DNA from: Candidatus Gastranaerophilales bacterium
GTDB taxonomy: Bacteria; Cyanobacteriota; Vampirovibrionia; Gastranaerophilales; Gastranaerophilaceae
Reading direction: 5' to 3'
Length of the DNA stretch: 43,068 nt
Assembly: GCA_944326675.1 (NCBI GenBank)
Contig: CALVET010000020.1
Coordinates: 1 to 43,068, forward strand
Shown one piece after another: positions 34,293-43,042 of the stretch. The notes below the pieces were generated by a model. The model did not search any database. It was not told the DNA's origin and saw only the letters and a list, made by a program, of their open reading frames with translations. Position 1 is the stretch's first letter. Every line of letters starts with the position of its first letter. A program made the translations under genes and the position numbers.

Positions 34293-35747
34293 TTATTTTT
34301 TAATTAACTCCGTAAGCTCGTCAGATATAATTTGCATAGCTTTATTGGTTTTTATGTCATCTTTTAATTTATCATATTGATACATAATTGTTGTGTGGTT
34401 TTTTCTAAATTCTTTAGCCAGCATAGGATAGCTTAAGTCTAAAAGTTCTCTTGATAAATAAATTGCATATTTTCTTGCGTTAACTATTTCTTTTGCTCTT
34501 GCTGTTGATAAAATATCATCTTTTTCAACAGAAAAATATTTTGCACAAGTATCAAGAATATTTTCTAAGGTTATTTTTTTCTTTTTAGAGTTAAAATCGA
34601 GATATTCTTTAGCTAATTCAACATTCAATTCAACTCCTTCAATAGAAGCTCTTGCGCTGACTTTATTATATGCACCTTCAAGCTCTCTTATGTTTGTATT
34701 GAATTCTTTTGCTAAAAACAGCGCAACTTCATCAGATATCGGGTAATTGGATAATGCTGCGTGATGTTTTACAATTTCAACTCTTGTTTCTAAATCGGGA
34801 ATTTTGATATTAGCTTCAATACCCCATTCAAAACGACTTCTTAACCTGTCGGGAATAAGCTCAAAAGCCGATAGGGGTCTGTCTGAAGCAAAAACAATTT
34901 GTTTACCTGCGTGGTATAGGGCATCAAAAGTATTAAAAATTTCCTCTTCTGTTCTTTTTTTGCCGTCTATCCATTGAATATCATCAATCAAAAGAACATC
35001 AACATTTCTGTGTAAATCTCTGAATTTTTTCATTTTTTCATTTAAATCGCTTGTGTTTTTACAGGTGTTGAGCGATTCAATGAGTTTATTTCCGAATTCT
35101 TCTGCTTTTGTGTAGCGGATTTTTAAATTGGGAAAATTTTTTAAAATTTTGTGCCCAATGGCTTGCATTAAGTGTGTTTTACCTAGACCTACCGTTCCTG
35201 ATATAAATAATGGGTTATATTTTTGCCCGGGGTTTTCAGCGATAATTTGAGCTATTTTATATGCAAATCGAGAATTTTCGCCTTCTATAAAATTTTCAAA
35301 GGTATATTTTAAATTAAGCCCGCAAAAGGAGTGCATTTGAGCTAAATTTTCCATTTTTTGGGCAATTTCTTTGTGTTCTTTTTCTTCTTTTGTTTGTTTG
35401 GTTTTCTTCTTGGGTTTTATTGTTTCATCTAAAATAAATCTTGGTGTTCTTTTAATGTTTGTTGCTTCAAAAAGCGCTTGTTCAACTTCTTTCAAGTGTT
35501 TTTGCTGAAGAACTTGTATACCAAAACTTTGATTGCTTTTAATTAAAAAGATTTCATCTTCCTTGCCTTCCAATAAATCTCCGGCAGGTTCCAAGCAATT
35601 AATCCAAGTATGCACCATGGGAGATACTTTGCTTTTTAGAATTTCGATAAAATTTTCCCAGGTTTCTTTTTCTTTTTTTTCTTGTAAACTAGCCAAAAAA
35701 GCCGCCATTCCTAATAATTTTTGTCTAACCGTCAATAAAAGCGTCAT
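34293..35747 (-). CDS. dnaA: Chromosomal replication initiator DnaA, divergent DNA-binding signature
   Basis: A 484-residue AAA+ initiator. Domain I is about 1-90 and includes W-E-N-F-I-E; a lysine-rich linker runs about 110-130. The AAA+ domain has Y-T-F-E-N-F-I, Walker A G-T-V-G-L-G-K-T-H and Walker B V-D-V-L-L-I-D-D-I-Q. Domain IV has I-V-N-A-R-K-Y-A-I-Y-L and then A-K-E-F-R-K-N-H-T-T-I (444-454). The canonical end is E-F-G-G-R-D-H-T-T-V, so here one residue is missing in the turn, K replaces R and N replaces D. No ribosome site precedes the ATG. It heads a dnaA-thiS-purH-MFS operon; dnaN is not adjacent and no DnaA-box cluster was seen in the gap upstream. Confidence 0.9.
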   Translation of the reverse strand: MTLLLTVRQKLLGMAAFLASLQEKKEKETWENFIEILKSKVSPMVHTWINCLEPAGDLLEGKEDEIFLIKSNQSFGIQVLQQKHLKEVEQALFEATNIKRTPRFILDETIKPKKKTKQTKEEKEHKEIAQKMENLAQMHSFCGLNLKYTFENFIEGENSRFAYKIAQIIAENPGQKYNPLFISGTVGLGKTHLMQAIGHKILKNFPNLKIRYTKAEEFGNKLIESLNTCKNTSDLNEKMKKFRDLHRNVDVLLIDDIQWIDGKKRTEEEIFNTFDALYHAGKQIVFASDRPLSAFELIPDRLRSRFEWGIEANIKIPDLETRVEIVKHHAALSNYPISDEVALFLAKEFNTNIRELEGAYNKVSARASIEGVELNVELAKEYLDFNSKKKKITLENILDTCAKYFSVEKDDILSTARAKEIVNARKYAIYLSRELLDLSYPMLAKEFRKNHTTIMYQYDKLKDDIKTNKAMQIISDELTELIKK

Positions 35748-35890
35748 GCTTTTTTTATTTATTTTACTCCAAAAAAGAGCATGAGTAAAATAAGACTTAA
35801 TATAGAATAAATATTTTTGTAAAATGTATGCAATTGAAAAGATTTTATTATAGAATTATCATGGTATAAGGGGAATTTGAATATAAAAAT

Positions 35891-37816
35891 ATGTTTAAAA
35901 AAAATATATTAATTTGTTTTTTTGTATTATCTTTAATTTTTAACATGCCTCTTGTTTTTGCAGACGCTGCCCCTGTTAAATATTCAGATGCGGATGATTT
36001 ATTAAATTCTTCCAAAAAAATAATGTATTATGAAAAAGAAAAAAAAGACCCTTATTACATACAAAAATCGCAAGATAAAAATATAAAAAATTTAAATAAC
36101 ATAAAAGTTGACGAATCAAAAATTGCAAAAAGAAAAACAGATAAAATTCAAGTTAGAAATTATACCACAAAGGCAAATGACAGGGTTATTTCAACTTCCC
36201 AAAGAGCAATAAGTGCAATTTATCCTGATGACGAGGTAAGTTTATCAAATACATACCCCGGTTATAGAGGACCTAATCAACTTGTGATTTATACCAGAGA
36301 TTTCGGAAGAACAACAGGAACAAATGAATTTGGAAAAGAAGCGGTTGTAATAGACGGGATTGTGGATAAATTGACGGGTGCTAATTCAAATATTCCAAGA
36401 AACGGTTTTGTTATTTCAGGTCATGGAACAGCTAAAAAATGGATTAGTGATAATTTAAAAATAGGAACAAAAGTTGAAATTGAAAATAGAACAATAACCG
36501 CATACACCACAATAGACAGTTACAGATATTACGCTAAATCAAAAATAAATGATGTTGAGGATATTCTTGTTTCAACCAAATCAGAGTATGATTCAAGAGA
36601 TGATAAATATATTTATTACTACTTAAAAAGAGCAAAACAACAATATAAAAAATCCTTAAAGGATAATTCTGATGTTAGTTTAAATTGTGCAAAAGAATCG
36701 ATTAAAAATGCTTCTATAGCTTTTAGATACACTCTGCCATATTTAAAAGATGAGATAAAAGGTGTTTGGATAAGACCTAAAGATAATACGATGGCAGGTA
36801 TTCAAAAAACTCTTGATATAATTAAAGATACTGGAATTAACAATGTATTTTTGGAAACTTATTTTCACGGCAGAACAATATATCCTTCAATAGTTATGAA
36901 ATCATACGGATTTGAAGAACAAAACTCTGATTTTAAAGGAATTGATACACTTGCAATATGGGTAAAAGAAGCTCATAAAAGAGGAATAAAAGTTCATACT
37001 TGGTTTGAAAGTTTTTATGTAGGAAACAGATCTCCCCAATTAAACCCTAAATCAATTTTAGCAGTTAAACCTGATTGGCAAAACAGAACTAAGCAAAAAG
37101 CAGATTTTGACGGTTATGTTTCTCATCCTCAAGAGCATAACGGTTATTTTCTTGACCCTGCTAATCCTGAAGTAACAAGTTTTATACTAAAATTAATTTC
37201 TGAAATAATAACAAGATATAATGTAGACGGAGTTAATATTGACTATGTCAGATATCCTAATATAACAAGAGATAATACTTCAAATCAGTGGGGCTATACG
37301 CCTTTTGCAAGAGAGGAATTTAAAAAGGTATATGAAGTTGACCCTGTAGATATTACTCCTAAAGACTCACTGTGGGATAAATGGTGTGAATATAGGCAAG
37401 ATAAAATAACTGATTATGTTCAAAGAGCTTCTGTTATAGTAAGAAGTAAAAATGTTATATTTTCAGCCGTAGTTTTCCCAGATTCTAAAGTAAGCTTGAA
37501 AACCAAACAGCAAGACTGGGTTAGATGGAGCGAACAAAGATATGTAGATGTACTAACTCCATTAATTTTAACTTCTGATGATACTTTAGCAAAAACTATG
37601 TTAGAAGAAATTAAAAAGAAAACTTCAGACGATGTAAAAGTATACCCCGGATTATTTGCGGGCTTTATCGAATCAGACCCTGAGGATTTATTAAGACAAA
37701 TTCATATAATAAGAAAGTTGAAATTGCAGGGTGTAATTCTTTTTGATTGGGCACATTTAAATTCAAATTATCTTGAAGTTTTAAAAACAAGTGTATTTAA
37801 GCCTCAAACATATTAA
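35891..37816 (+). CDS. Exported glycoside-hydrolase-like protein (GHL10 family)
   Basis: A 641-residue protein: signal peptide (M-F-K-K-N-I-L-I-C-F-F-V-L-S-L-I-F, cleavage near 26), a linker, then about 110-210 a domain ending I-P-R-N-G-F-V-I-S-G-H-G as in many GHL10 partners, then the (beta/alpha)8 GHL10 domain from about 293 (G-V-W-I-R-P-K-D-N) to 635. Within it, V-H-T-W-F-E-S-F (about 371-378) and D-G-V-N-I-D-Y-V-R-Y-P (about 447-457) are family landmarks, the latter probably carrying catalytic acids. Relatives act on cell-wall or exopolysaccharide glycans, but the bond cleaved is unknown. An extended -10 TGGTATAAG (35862-35870) lies upstream; the ribosome site AAGGGG is unusually far (about 17 bases). 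Confidence 0.85.
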   Translation: MFKKNILICFFVLSLIFNMPLVFADAAPVKYSDADDLLNSSKKIMYYEKEKKDPYYIQKSQDKNIKNLNNIKVDESKIAKRKTDKIQVRNYTTKANDRVISTSQRAISAIYPDDEVSLSNTYPGYRGPNQLVIYTRDFGRTTGTNEFGKEAVVIDGIVDKLTGANSNIPRNGFVISGHGTAKKWISDNLKIGTKVEIENRTITAYTTIDSYRYYAKSKINDVEDILVSTKSEYDSRDDKYIYYYLKRAKQQYKKSLKDNSDVSLNCAKESIKNASIAFRYTLPYLKDEIKGVWIRPKDNTMAGIQKTLDIIKDTGINNVFLETYFHGRTIYPSIVMKSYGFEEQNSDFKGIDTLAIWVKEAHKRGIKVHTWFESFYVGNRSPQLNPKSILAVKPDWQNRTKQKADFDGYVSHPQEHNGYFLDPANPEVTSFILKLISEIITRYNVDGVNIDYVRYPNITRDNTSNQWGYTPFAREEFKKVYEVDPVDITPKDSLWDKWCEYRQDKITDYVQRASVIVRSKNVIFSAVVFPDSKVSLKTKQQDWVRWSEQRYVDVLTPLILTSDDTLAKTMLEEIKKKTSDDVKVYPGLFAGFIESDPEDLLRQIHIIRKLKLQGVILFDWAHLNSNYLEVLKTSVFKPQTY

Positions 37817-37897
37817 AAAAAACTTTACAATTTACATTATATCTTGATTTTTTGCTAGAATATAAAATAAGGGATATTAAGGAAAAAAATAAAATAT

Positions 37898-40800
37898 ATG
37901 GTAGATAGTATAGAAATCAGATTAGACCAGTTAACTCAAGCTATAAAAGGTCTGTATGCCAAATCATCAATGTCGCAAGGGGAAATTTATAATGCTCTTA
38001 CGAGCTTATCTCAAAGATATGAAAATTTGACAAATGTTTCAAACGAAAAAATTGCGCAAGTATTAGTTAATGAATTTCGTAAAACAATAGATTTAAAATA
38101 CGGGCAAACAAATGACCTTGTTAAGGAATTGGATGCTTCAATCAGGAATTTACTTGCATCACAAAATAATCAAAATCCGAAAATGCAAGCTGAAATTACT
38201 AAGCTTTTAAATGACACATCAAATACTTATGCGAAATTAAACGCCCAAGATTTGGCTTTGCAAAAAATATTTAATACTATCGAACTTCAAAGAGGAGAAA
38301 ATCCTTCTGCCGAAATCACAAAATTAAGCGATAATTTTCTTGCTTTTTCAAAGGGTTTTGAAAATATAACAACAACCTTAAATAAAAATTTTGCAGATTT
38401 TTTGACTCAGGTTAAACAATTTAGCTCAAAAGATGAATTAAATGCAATAAAAAGTGATATAGACACAATTTCCGGAAATGTTAATTCTGTTATATCTGCA
38501 ATTTCTATTATTGATAACAAATACAGAGATTTAACAGGTTTAATTGACGCTGTTTCACATAGGGAAAATATTTTTAATGATGCCTTAAAAGAAGTTCGAG
38601 CTCTTAGCGGTTTAGTTACTTCAATGAAGGAAAATATTAATTCTATTGATTCAAGAGCTGAATTGCAGGCTTTGAGCAATGAAGTAAGAAATCAAATTGA
38701 AGCGGTAAAATATGAAATTCAAAAAGTAGTTAATACTGCAGGTGATACAGGCGTTAAAACAGAAGTATATAATTTAACTTCTAACGTTAATGCTGTTTCA
38801 AATAATATCCAAAGCCTTGGCGCTAATTTATCAAATACAAAAGATGAGGTTAAAAATCTTTCTATAACAGTTCAAGGACTTGGAAACGAATTAAAAGATG
38901 TTCATAATTTAATTAATGATGAAATTTTATATAAATCTCATCAATATCAAGCTGAATATGAAAAATATTTGAATAGCGCAAAAGAAGATATTAAATCTTT
39001 GTTAATAGGATTAACTTCATTTAAAAAAGATTTAACTGCAATAAACGAAGGAAATATTAAAGTTCTTCAAGAGCCGATTGAGCGTGCAATGGCTGAGCTT
39101 AAAAATCAGGACTTAGGAAGAAATATAAAAGATTTAGCCGATAATTTGAGAGATGTAACGCTTGAAATTCAATCATCAATTCAAAACATGCAAGCTAATT
39201 TGAATGATATGAATTCGGTTTCAAGCATGCAAATTTTGACTCAAATTTCTGAAGCTATTCCAACCATTGCAGATAAATTGGAAATTTTTAGAACCCATGT
39301 TGTTACGGAAAATTCTACTAACTTAGGTCAAATCAGAACCTCTTTTTCTGATGTGGTTGCTAAAGTCAAAGAAAGCTTAACAAATGCGGTTGATAAAATT
39401 CAAGATGATACAAAAACGATTAATATAGAAACACTGGATGCCTTAAAAGTTGATTTACAAAGATTATCAGATCATCTTGTGGATAGTGTGGATGCCGTAA
39501 ATGATAAAGTACAGGCTGAATTTGTTAATTTCAGAGCAGATTTTCAAGAGTTTCAAATAAGACAACAAGATTATGCCGATAGAATTATAGATAAATTGGC
39601 ATCTTTTGAAGTCGGCTTAGAAAATTTTTCTCAAGATACTATTGATAAAATAAATGACACAATAAATATTAATGCCGCTCATAACCAAGATACTCTAAAT
39701 GAAATTAAAAGCGATATTTTAGATGGTGTTATGACAATAGATAAGACTAACAGAACATCTTTAAATCAATTTGAATTAAAATTGGATAAATTGCTTGATA
39801 ATTACATTGGAGTTGATTTAGATAATATTATTGAAAAAAAATCTCTAAGAGAAACCGTTGTCGATATTGAAACAAAAATCGACAGAACTAATTTGCAGCA
39901 AATTCATAATGCAAAAGAGCTTTTGGAGGAAATTCAATCCAGCACTTCAAATTTAGCCATGAAAATAGCAACAATTGAAGAAAGTAAAAACATGGCTTCT
40001 TTGATGAATGCTATAGCTAAAATTTCCGAAAAACTTCAGGGGATGGAAGAATTCAATATTGAGTTAGCAGAAGATATTGAACAAACAAAAGAACAAATTG
40101 AGCAGAAATTAAAAGATAATGTTCAAAAAATCTCCATTCTTTTGGATAAAGAAAAAGAGCCTCCGGAAACAAATGAAAATAAAAATGCAGATATAGATAA
40201 TTTATCTAACAAAGTTCAAGAGTATCTCTCTAATTTTGAATTTTTAAAGAGCAATATTTCTCAAGAAATTAAAGAAAATCTTGCAGGTGAATTTCAAAAA
40301 TTAGAAACCGCTATTAAAAGAATAAGAACGGTAGATGATAATTCTAATTATTCTTATACTTTAGAAGATGTTGAATCTGATTTAGCGAAAATCAGATTGA
40401 ATATTGAAAAACATGCTTCAAATAATGAAGATTTTAAAAACCTGTTTGAAAAAGTTATTGAATTAAGAACAGTAGGTCTTGAAAATGTTAAAATTAATCG
40501 AGATGTTGAATCAGAATTAAGCCATCTTTCAGGCTGGTTTAAAGATGCAGTTAATAAAATTGATGATTTAGCGGAAAAAGTAGGCGACATTCAAAGCGTT
40601 GGTTTTGAAGATATAAGAACGCGATTAATTCAAAGCGAAAAATCAAAAACAAGTACACTTGAGTTTAGCGCCAAAATCGAAAATGCTTTAAAAATCATGA
40701 TTAGAAATGCAAAAGCACAGGATGAAAAAATTGCGCAATTGACAAGTAAAGTGGACTTGATGGTTCAAAATCAAAATGAAAGCTTTAATCCGAGTCAATT

Positions 40801-40927
40801 TATCGATATTTTCTATGAAAACATGACTCAGACAAAAATGCTTTCAAATCGCGTAGAGATAATTGAAGATAAAATTAATTCAATTCAAAATGCTGTTGAA
40901 AAATTAATCAGTTACGTTGAAACATAA
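37898..40927 (+). CDS. Large coiled-coil protein of unknown function
   Basis: A 1009-residue protein without signal peptide or membrane segment. Almost the whole length reads as charged helix with heptad spacing and many I/L/V at a and d positions (for example A-E-I-T-K-L-L-N-D, V-N-S-V-I-S-A-I-S-I-I-D and L-T-S-K-V-D-L-M-V). It resembles apolipophorin or methyl-accepting-type helical bundles in style, but no receptor, SMC or kinesin motif is visible. The N-terminus M-V-D-S-I-E-I-R-L-D-Q-L-T-Q-A-I-K-G-L-Y is amphipathic. AAGGAA precedes the ATG at about 10-14 bases, and an extended -10 TGCTAGAAT lies upstream at about 37853-37861. It is followed by ricT and rsfS on the same strand. A scaffold or cytoskeletal role is a guess. 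Confidence 0.75.
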   Translation: MVDSIEIRLDQLTQAIKGLYAKSSMSQGEIYNALTSLSQRYENLTNVSNEKIAQVLVNEFRKTIDLKYGQTNDLVKELDASIRNLLASQNNQNPKMQAEITKLLNDTSNTYAKLNAQDLALQKIFNTIELQRGENPSAEITKLSDNFLAFSKGFENITTTLNKNFADFLTQVKQFSSKDELNAIKSDIDTISGNVNSVISAISIIDNKYRDLTGLIDAVSHRENIFNDALKEVRALSGLVTSMKENINSIDSRAELQALSNEVRNQIEAVKYEIQKVVNTAGDTGVKTEVYNLTSNVNAVSNNIQSLGANLSNTKDEVKNLSITVQGLGNELKDVHNLINDEILYKSHQYQAEYEKYLNSAKEDIKSLLIGLTSFKKDLTAINEGNIKVLQEPIERAMAELKNQDLGRNIKDLADNLRDVTLEIQSSIQNMQANLNDMNSVSSMQILTQISEAIPTIADKLEIFRTHVVTENSTNLGQIRTSFSDVVAKVKESLTNAVDKIQDDTKTINIETLDALKVDLQRLSDHLVDSVDAVNDKVQAEFVNFRADFQEFQIRQQDYADRIIDKLASFEVGLENFSQDTIDKINDTININAAHNQDTLNEIKSDILDGVMTIDKTNRTSLNQFELKLDKLLDNYIGVDLDNIIEKKSLRETVVDIETKIDRTNLQQIHNAKELLEEIQSSTSNLAMKIATIEESKNMASLMNAIAKISEKLQGMEEFNIELAEDIEQTKEQIEQKLKDNVQKISILLDKEKEPPETNENKNADIDNLSNKVQEYLSNFEFLKSNISQEIKENLAGEFQKLETAIKRIRTVDDNSNYSYTLEDVESDLAKIRLNIEKHASNNEDFKNLFEKVIELRTVGLENVKINRDVESELSHLSGWFKDAVNKIDDLAEKVGDIQSVGFEDIRTRLIQSEKSKTSTLEFSAKIENALKIMIRNAKAQDEKIAQLTSKVDLMVQNQNESFNPSQFIDIFYENMTQTKMLSNRVEIIEDKINSIQNAVEKLISYVET

Positions 40928-40944
40928 TATTTTTAAAATATAAT
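40917..40944 (+). promoter_or_regulatory. Promoter of ricT placing the transcript start at its ATG
   Basis: TTGAAA (40917-40922, overlapping the stop of the upstream gene), a 16-base spacer and a perfect TATAAT (40939-40944). The ATG of ricT is at 40952, seven bases on, and no Shine-Dalgarno sequence is present: a strong case for a leaderless mRNA. Confidence 0.65.
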
Positions 40945-40951
40945 TAAAACT

Positions 40952-41866
40952 ATGAAATTTGCAATAAGAGTTATTAAAAATCAATTTCACCCTTTAAAGG
41001 TTCCGCAAAATGCCAATATTAAGCATGGACAGCTTGTTTTGGTCAGAACGGAAAAAGGCGAGGAGGTTTTTAAAGTTTTTTTGGTTAACTCTTGTATTCA
41101 ACGTTTATGGGAAAAACATCAACCTGAAGCACTTTCTGTTATTAGAATTTTAAATGAGGAAGATTTAAAAACTTACGCTGAACAAAAAGAGCTTGAAGTT
41201 AAAGCATTTTATAAATGCCGTGATTTAGCGCAAAAAAGAAATCTTGTAATGAAATTTACTCAAGCAAGATATACTTTTGACAGAAAAAAAATAACTTTTT
41301 ATTATACTGCTCCTGAACGTGTTGATTTTAGGGAACTTTTGAAAGATTTAACTCAAGAATTTAAAAGAGTAAGAATAGATTTAAGACACATCGGCGTAAG
41401 AGATGAAACTTCTATTTTGCAAGGTCAAGGTATATGCGGGCAAGATTATTGCTGTTGTAAGTTTTTAAAGAAATTCGAACAAGTTAACACAAAGTTAGCT
41501 AAAGACCAAGGAATTCCGATTACTCCTGGTAAAATTACAGGAGCTTGCGGAAGATTGCTTTGTTGCTTAAATTATGAATATAAAAATTATCTTGATGCCG
41601 CTAAAACACTCCCTCCTGTTGGTTCGGGCGTTATGACGCCGGATGGTATCGGAAAAGTGTTTATGGTTAATTTTCTTAAAAAATCTGTTAATGTTAAACT
41701 GGAAGACGGAAAAATTAAAGAATATCAAAAAAGCGATATTGAAATGATAGATGGTGAAGTTAATATTGAGATTGATATTAACAATAACTTGAATTATCAA
41801 GATGAAGAAATTGTGGATATAAAATCTTTGGAAGATGATAAAAATTCTTCTACAGGGAATATTTAA
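40952..41866 (+). CDS. ricT: PSP1 domain protein, RicT/YaaT-like
   Basis: A 304-residue protein with the PSP1 C-terminal domain. The diagnostic cysteine set is complete: C162 in G-I-C-G-Q, C167-C168-C169 in Y-C-C-C-K, and C199, C204, C205 in G-A-C-G-R-L-L-C-C-L-N-Y-E. In Bacillus, RicT with RicA and RicF forms an iron-sulfur complex that works with RNase Y in mRNA maturation. No ricA or ricF is in this window, so the protein may act alone or with other partners. An acidic tail of about 50 residues follows the domain. It has its own promoter and lies 3 bases before rsfS. Confidence 0.9.
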   Translation: MKFAIRVIKNQFHPLKVPQNANIKHGQLVLVRTEKGEEVFKVFLVNSCIQRLWEKHQPEALSVIRILNEEDLKTYAEQKELEVKAFYKCRDLAQKRNLVMKFTQARYTFDRKKITFYYTAPERVDFRELLKDLTQEFKRVRIDLRHIGVRDETSILQGQGICGQDYCCCKFLKKFEQVNTKLAKDQGIPITPGKITGACGRLLCCLNYEYKNYLDAAKTLPPVGSGVMTPDGIGKVFMVNFLKKSVNVKLEDGKIKEYQKSDIEMIDGEVNIEIDINNNLNYQDEEIVDIKSLEDDKNSSTGNI

Positions 41867-41869
41867 AAT

Positions 41870-42265
41870 ATGGAAAATAATGTAACGAGTGAAAAATTAG
41901 CGTCAATCATGGCAAGAATATTAGATGACAATAAAGCATTAGATATTGTTGTTTTAAATGTTTCAAATGTTTGTTCTTTGTCTGATTATTTTATTATAGC
42001 AACAGGTACTTCAACCCCTCATATAAGGGCTTTAACTGAGGCAGTAAGACAAAAAATTAAAGATATTTTTAAAAGATTACCTTTAGGTGAAGAAACCCAA
42101 AAACAAAGCAGATGGAATTTATTGGATTACGGCGAAGTCGTTGTTCATATTATGCATGGGGTTGAAAGAGAAAACTATAAAATAGAAAAATTCTGGTCAC
42201 ATGCAATGACGCTGGAGCGTGAAACTTGGGAAGAATTATCAAAAGAATATTCTAAATATGAATAA
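41870..42265 (+). CDS. rsfS: Ribosomal silencing factor RsfS
   Basis: A 131-residue member of the RsfS/Iojap family. Seen: the conserved core L-S-D-Y-F-I-I-A-T-G-T-S (about 37-48), then W-N-L-L-D-Y-G-E-V-V-V-H-I-M-H (about 82-96) and the C-terminal Y-K-I-E-K-F-W. RsfS binds ribosomal protein L14 and blocks 30S-50S joining in poor conditions. It is co-transcribed with ricT, 3 bases upstream, and ends at a strong terminator. Confidence 0.93.
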   Translation: MENNVTSEKLASIMARILDDNKALDIVVLNVSNVCSLSDYFIIATGTSTPHIRALTEAVRQKIKDIFKRLPLGEETQKQSRWNLLDYGEVVVHIMHGVERENYKIEKFWSHAMTLERETWEELSKEYSKYE

Positions 42266-42268
42266 ATT

Positions 42269-42293
42269 AAAAGCTCCTTATTAAGGAGCTTTT
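42269..42293. terminator. Bidirectional terminator between rsfS and yajQ
   Basis: Perfect 11-bp stem AAAAGCTCCTT / AAGGAGCTTTT (42269-42279 and 42283-42293) with a three-base loop, located between two convergent genes. Confidence 0.9.
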
Positions 42294-42295
42294 AA

Positions 42296-42796
42296 TTATC
42301 TGTAGTTTGTAAATTGTAAAGGTGCATCTATTTCATCTTCTTTTGATTTGATAGCTTTAATTACAGCTTGAAGGTCATCTCTGTTTTTACCTGTAACCCT
42401 AACGCTGTCACCTTGTATTGAAGCCTGAACTTTTAGTTTTGTTTCTTTAACAAAACCTGTAATTTTTTTGGCTAATTCTGTAGATAAGCCTTTTTTTAAT
42501 TTAATTTGTTGTTTAACATTCCCCCCAAGGGCATTTTCAATTTTTTGAGGGTCTAAGATTTTAAGGCTTAAATTTCTTTTAACAAGTTTAGATTGAAGAA
42601 TGTCATAAATATTTTTTAATTTCATTTCGTCATTTGTTGTGATTAAAATTGCTTTGTCTTCTTCAAGATTAATGTCAGAATTTGAATCTTTAAGGTCAAA
42701 TCTTGTAGTTAATTCTCTTTTAACTTGGTCAATTGCGTTTGTTAATTCTTGTTTGTCAAATTCTGAAACAATATCAAAACTAGCGTCTTTTGCCAT
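42296..42796 (-). CDS. yajQ: YajQ-family nucleotide-binding protein (UPF0234)
   Basis: A 166-residue protein. It opens with A-K-D-A-S-F-D-I-V-S-E-F-D-K-Q-E-L-x-N-A-I-D-Q, the family signature, and ends I-D-A-P-L-Q-F-T-N-Y-R, as YajQ proteins do. It is built of two ferredoxin-like folds that bind nucleotides, and some members bind cyclic di-GMP. GGAG precedes the ATG. A TATAAT (42833-42828 on this strand) lies about 30 bases upstream. It is probably a single gene separated from rpsU by a terminator. Confidence 0.93.
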   Translation of the reverse strand: MAKDASFDIVSEFDKQELTNAIDQVKRELTTRFDLKDSNSDINLEEDKAILITTNDEMKLKNIYDILQSKLVKRNLSLKILDPQKIENALGGNVKQQIKLKKGLSTELAKKITGFVKETKLKVQASIQGDSVRVTGKNRDDLQAVIKAIKSKEDEIDAPLQFTNYR

Positions 42797-42837
42797 ATTT
42801 TTTCTCCAAACCTTTTAAACATTGTTTATTATAGCAT

Positions 42838-42865
42838 AAAAAGAGCCTTTTTAAAGGCTCTTTTT
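42838..42865 (-). terminator. rpsU terminator
   Basis: Perfect 13-bp stem AAAAAGAGCCTTT / AAAGGCTCTTTTT (42838-42850 and 42853-42865) with a two-base loop. It lies just after the rpsU stop on the minus strand and ends in a T-run in that direction. Confidence 0.88.
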
Positions 42866-42868
42866 AAT

Positions 42869-43042
42869 TTATACTTTTCTTTTTCTAGCGGCTTCTGATT
42901 TTCTTTTTCTTTTTACAGAAGGCTTTTCATATCTTTCTCTGCGTTTAATTTCAGATAAAATTCCTGCTTTTTGGATTTTTTTCTTAAATCTTTTAAGAGC
43001 TGATTCGATACTTTCATTTTCACGAACACGAACTTCCGGCAT
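42869..43042 (-). CDS. rpsU: 30S ribosomal protein S21
   Basis: A 57-residue protein starting at ATG 43042. This start is chosen because a near-perfect ribosome site AAGGAGGTGA lies five bases before it; the in-frame GTG three codons upstream falls inside that site. The sequence [20 protein letters not shown] is the S21 signature, and the C-terminus is strongly basic. S21 sits near the anti-Shine-Dalgarno end of 16S rRNA and helps initiation on mRNAs. The upstream region is cut by the window end. Confidence 0.95.
   Translation of the reverse strand: MPEVRVRENESIESALKRFKKKIQKAGILSEIKRRERYEKPSVKRKRKSEAARKRKV

Noticed and set aside
35748..35890. Possible replication origin beside dnaA
   Set aside because: No TTATCCACA-like boxes or 13-mer unwinding repeats were seen in this short gap; AT-richness alone is not evidence here.
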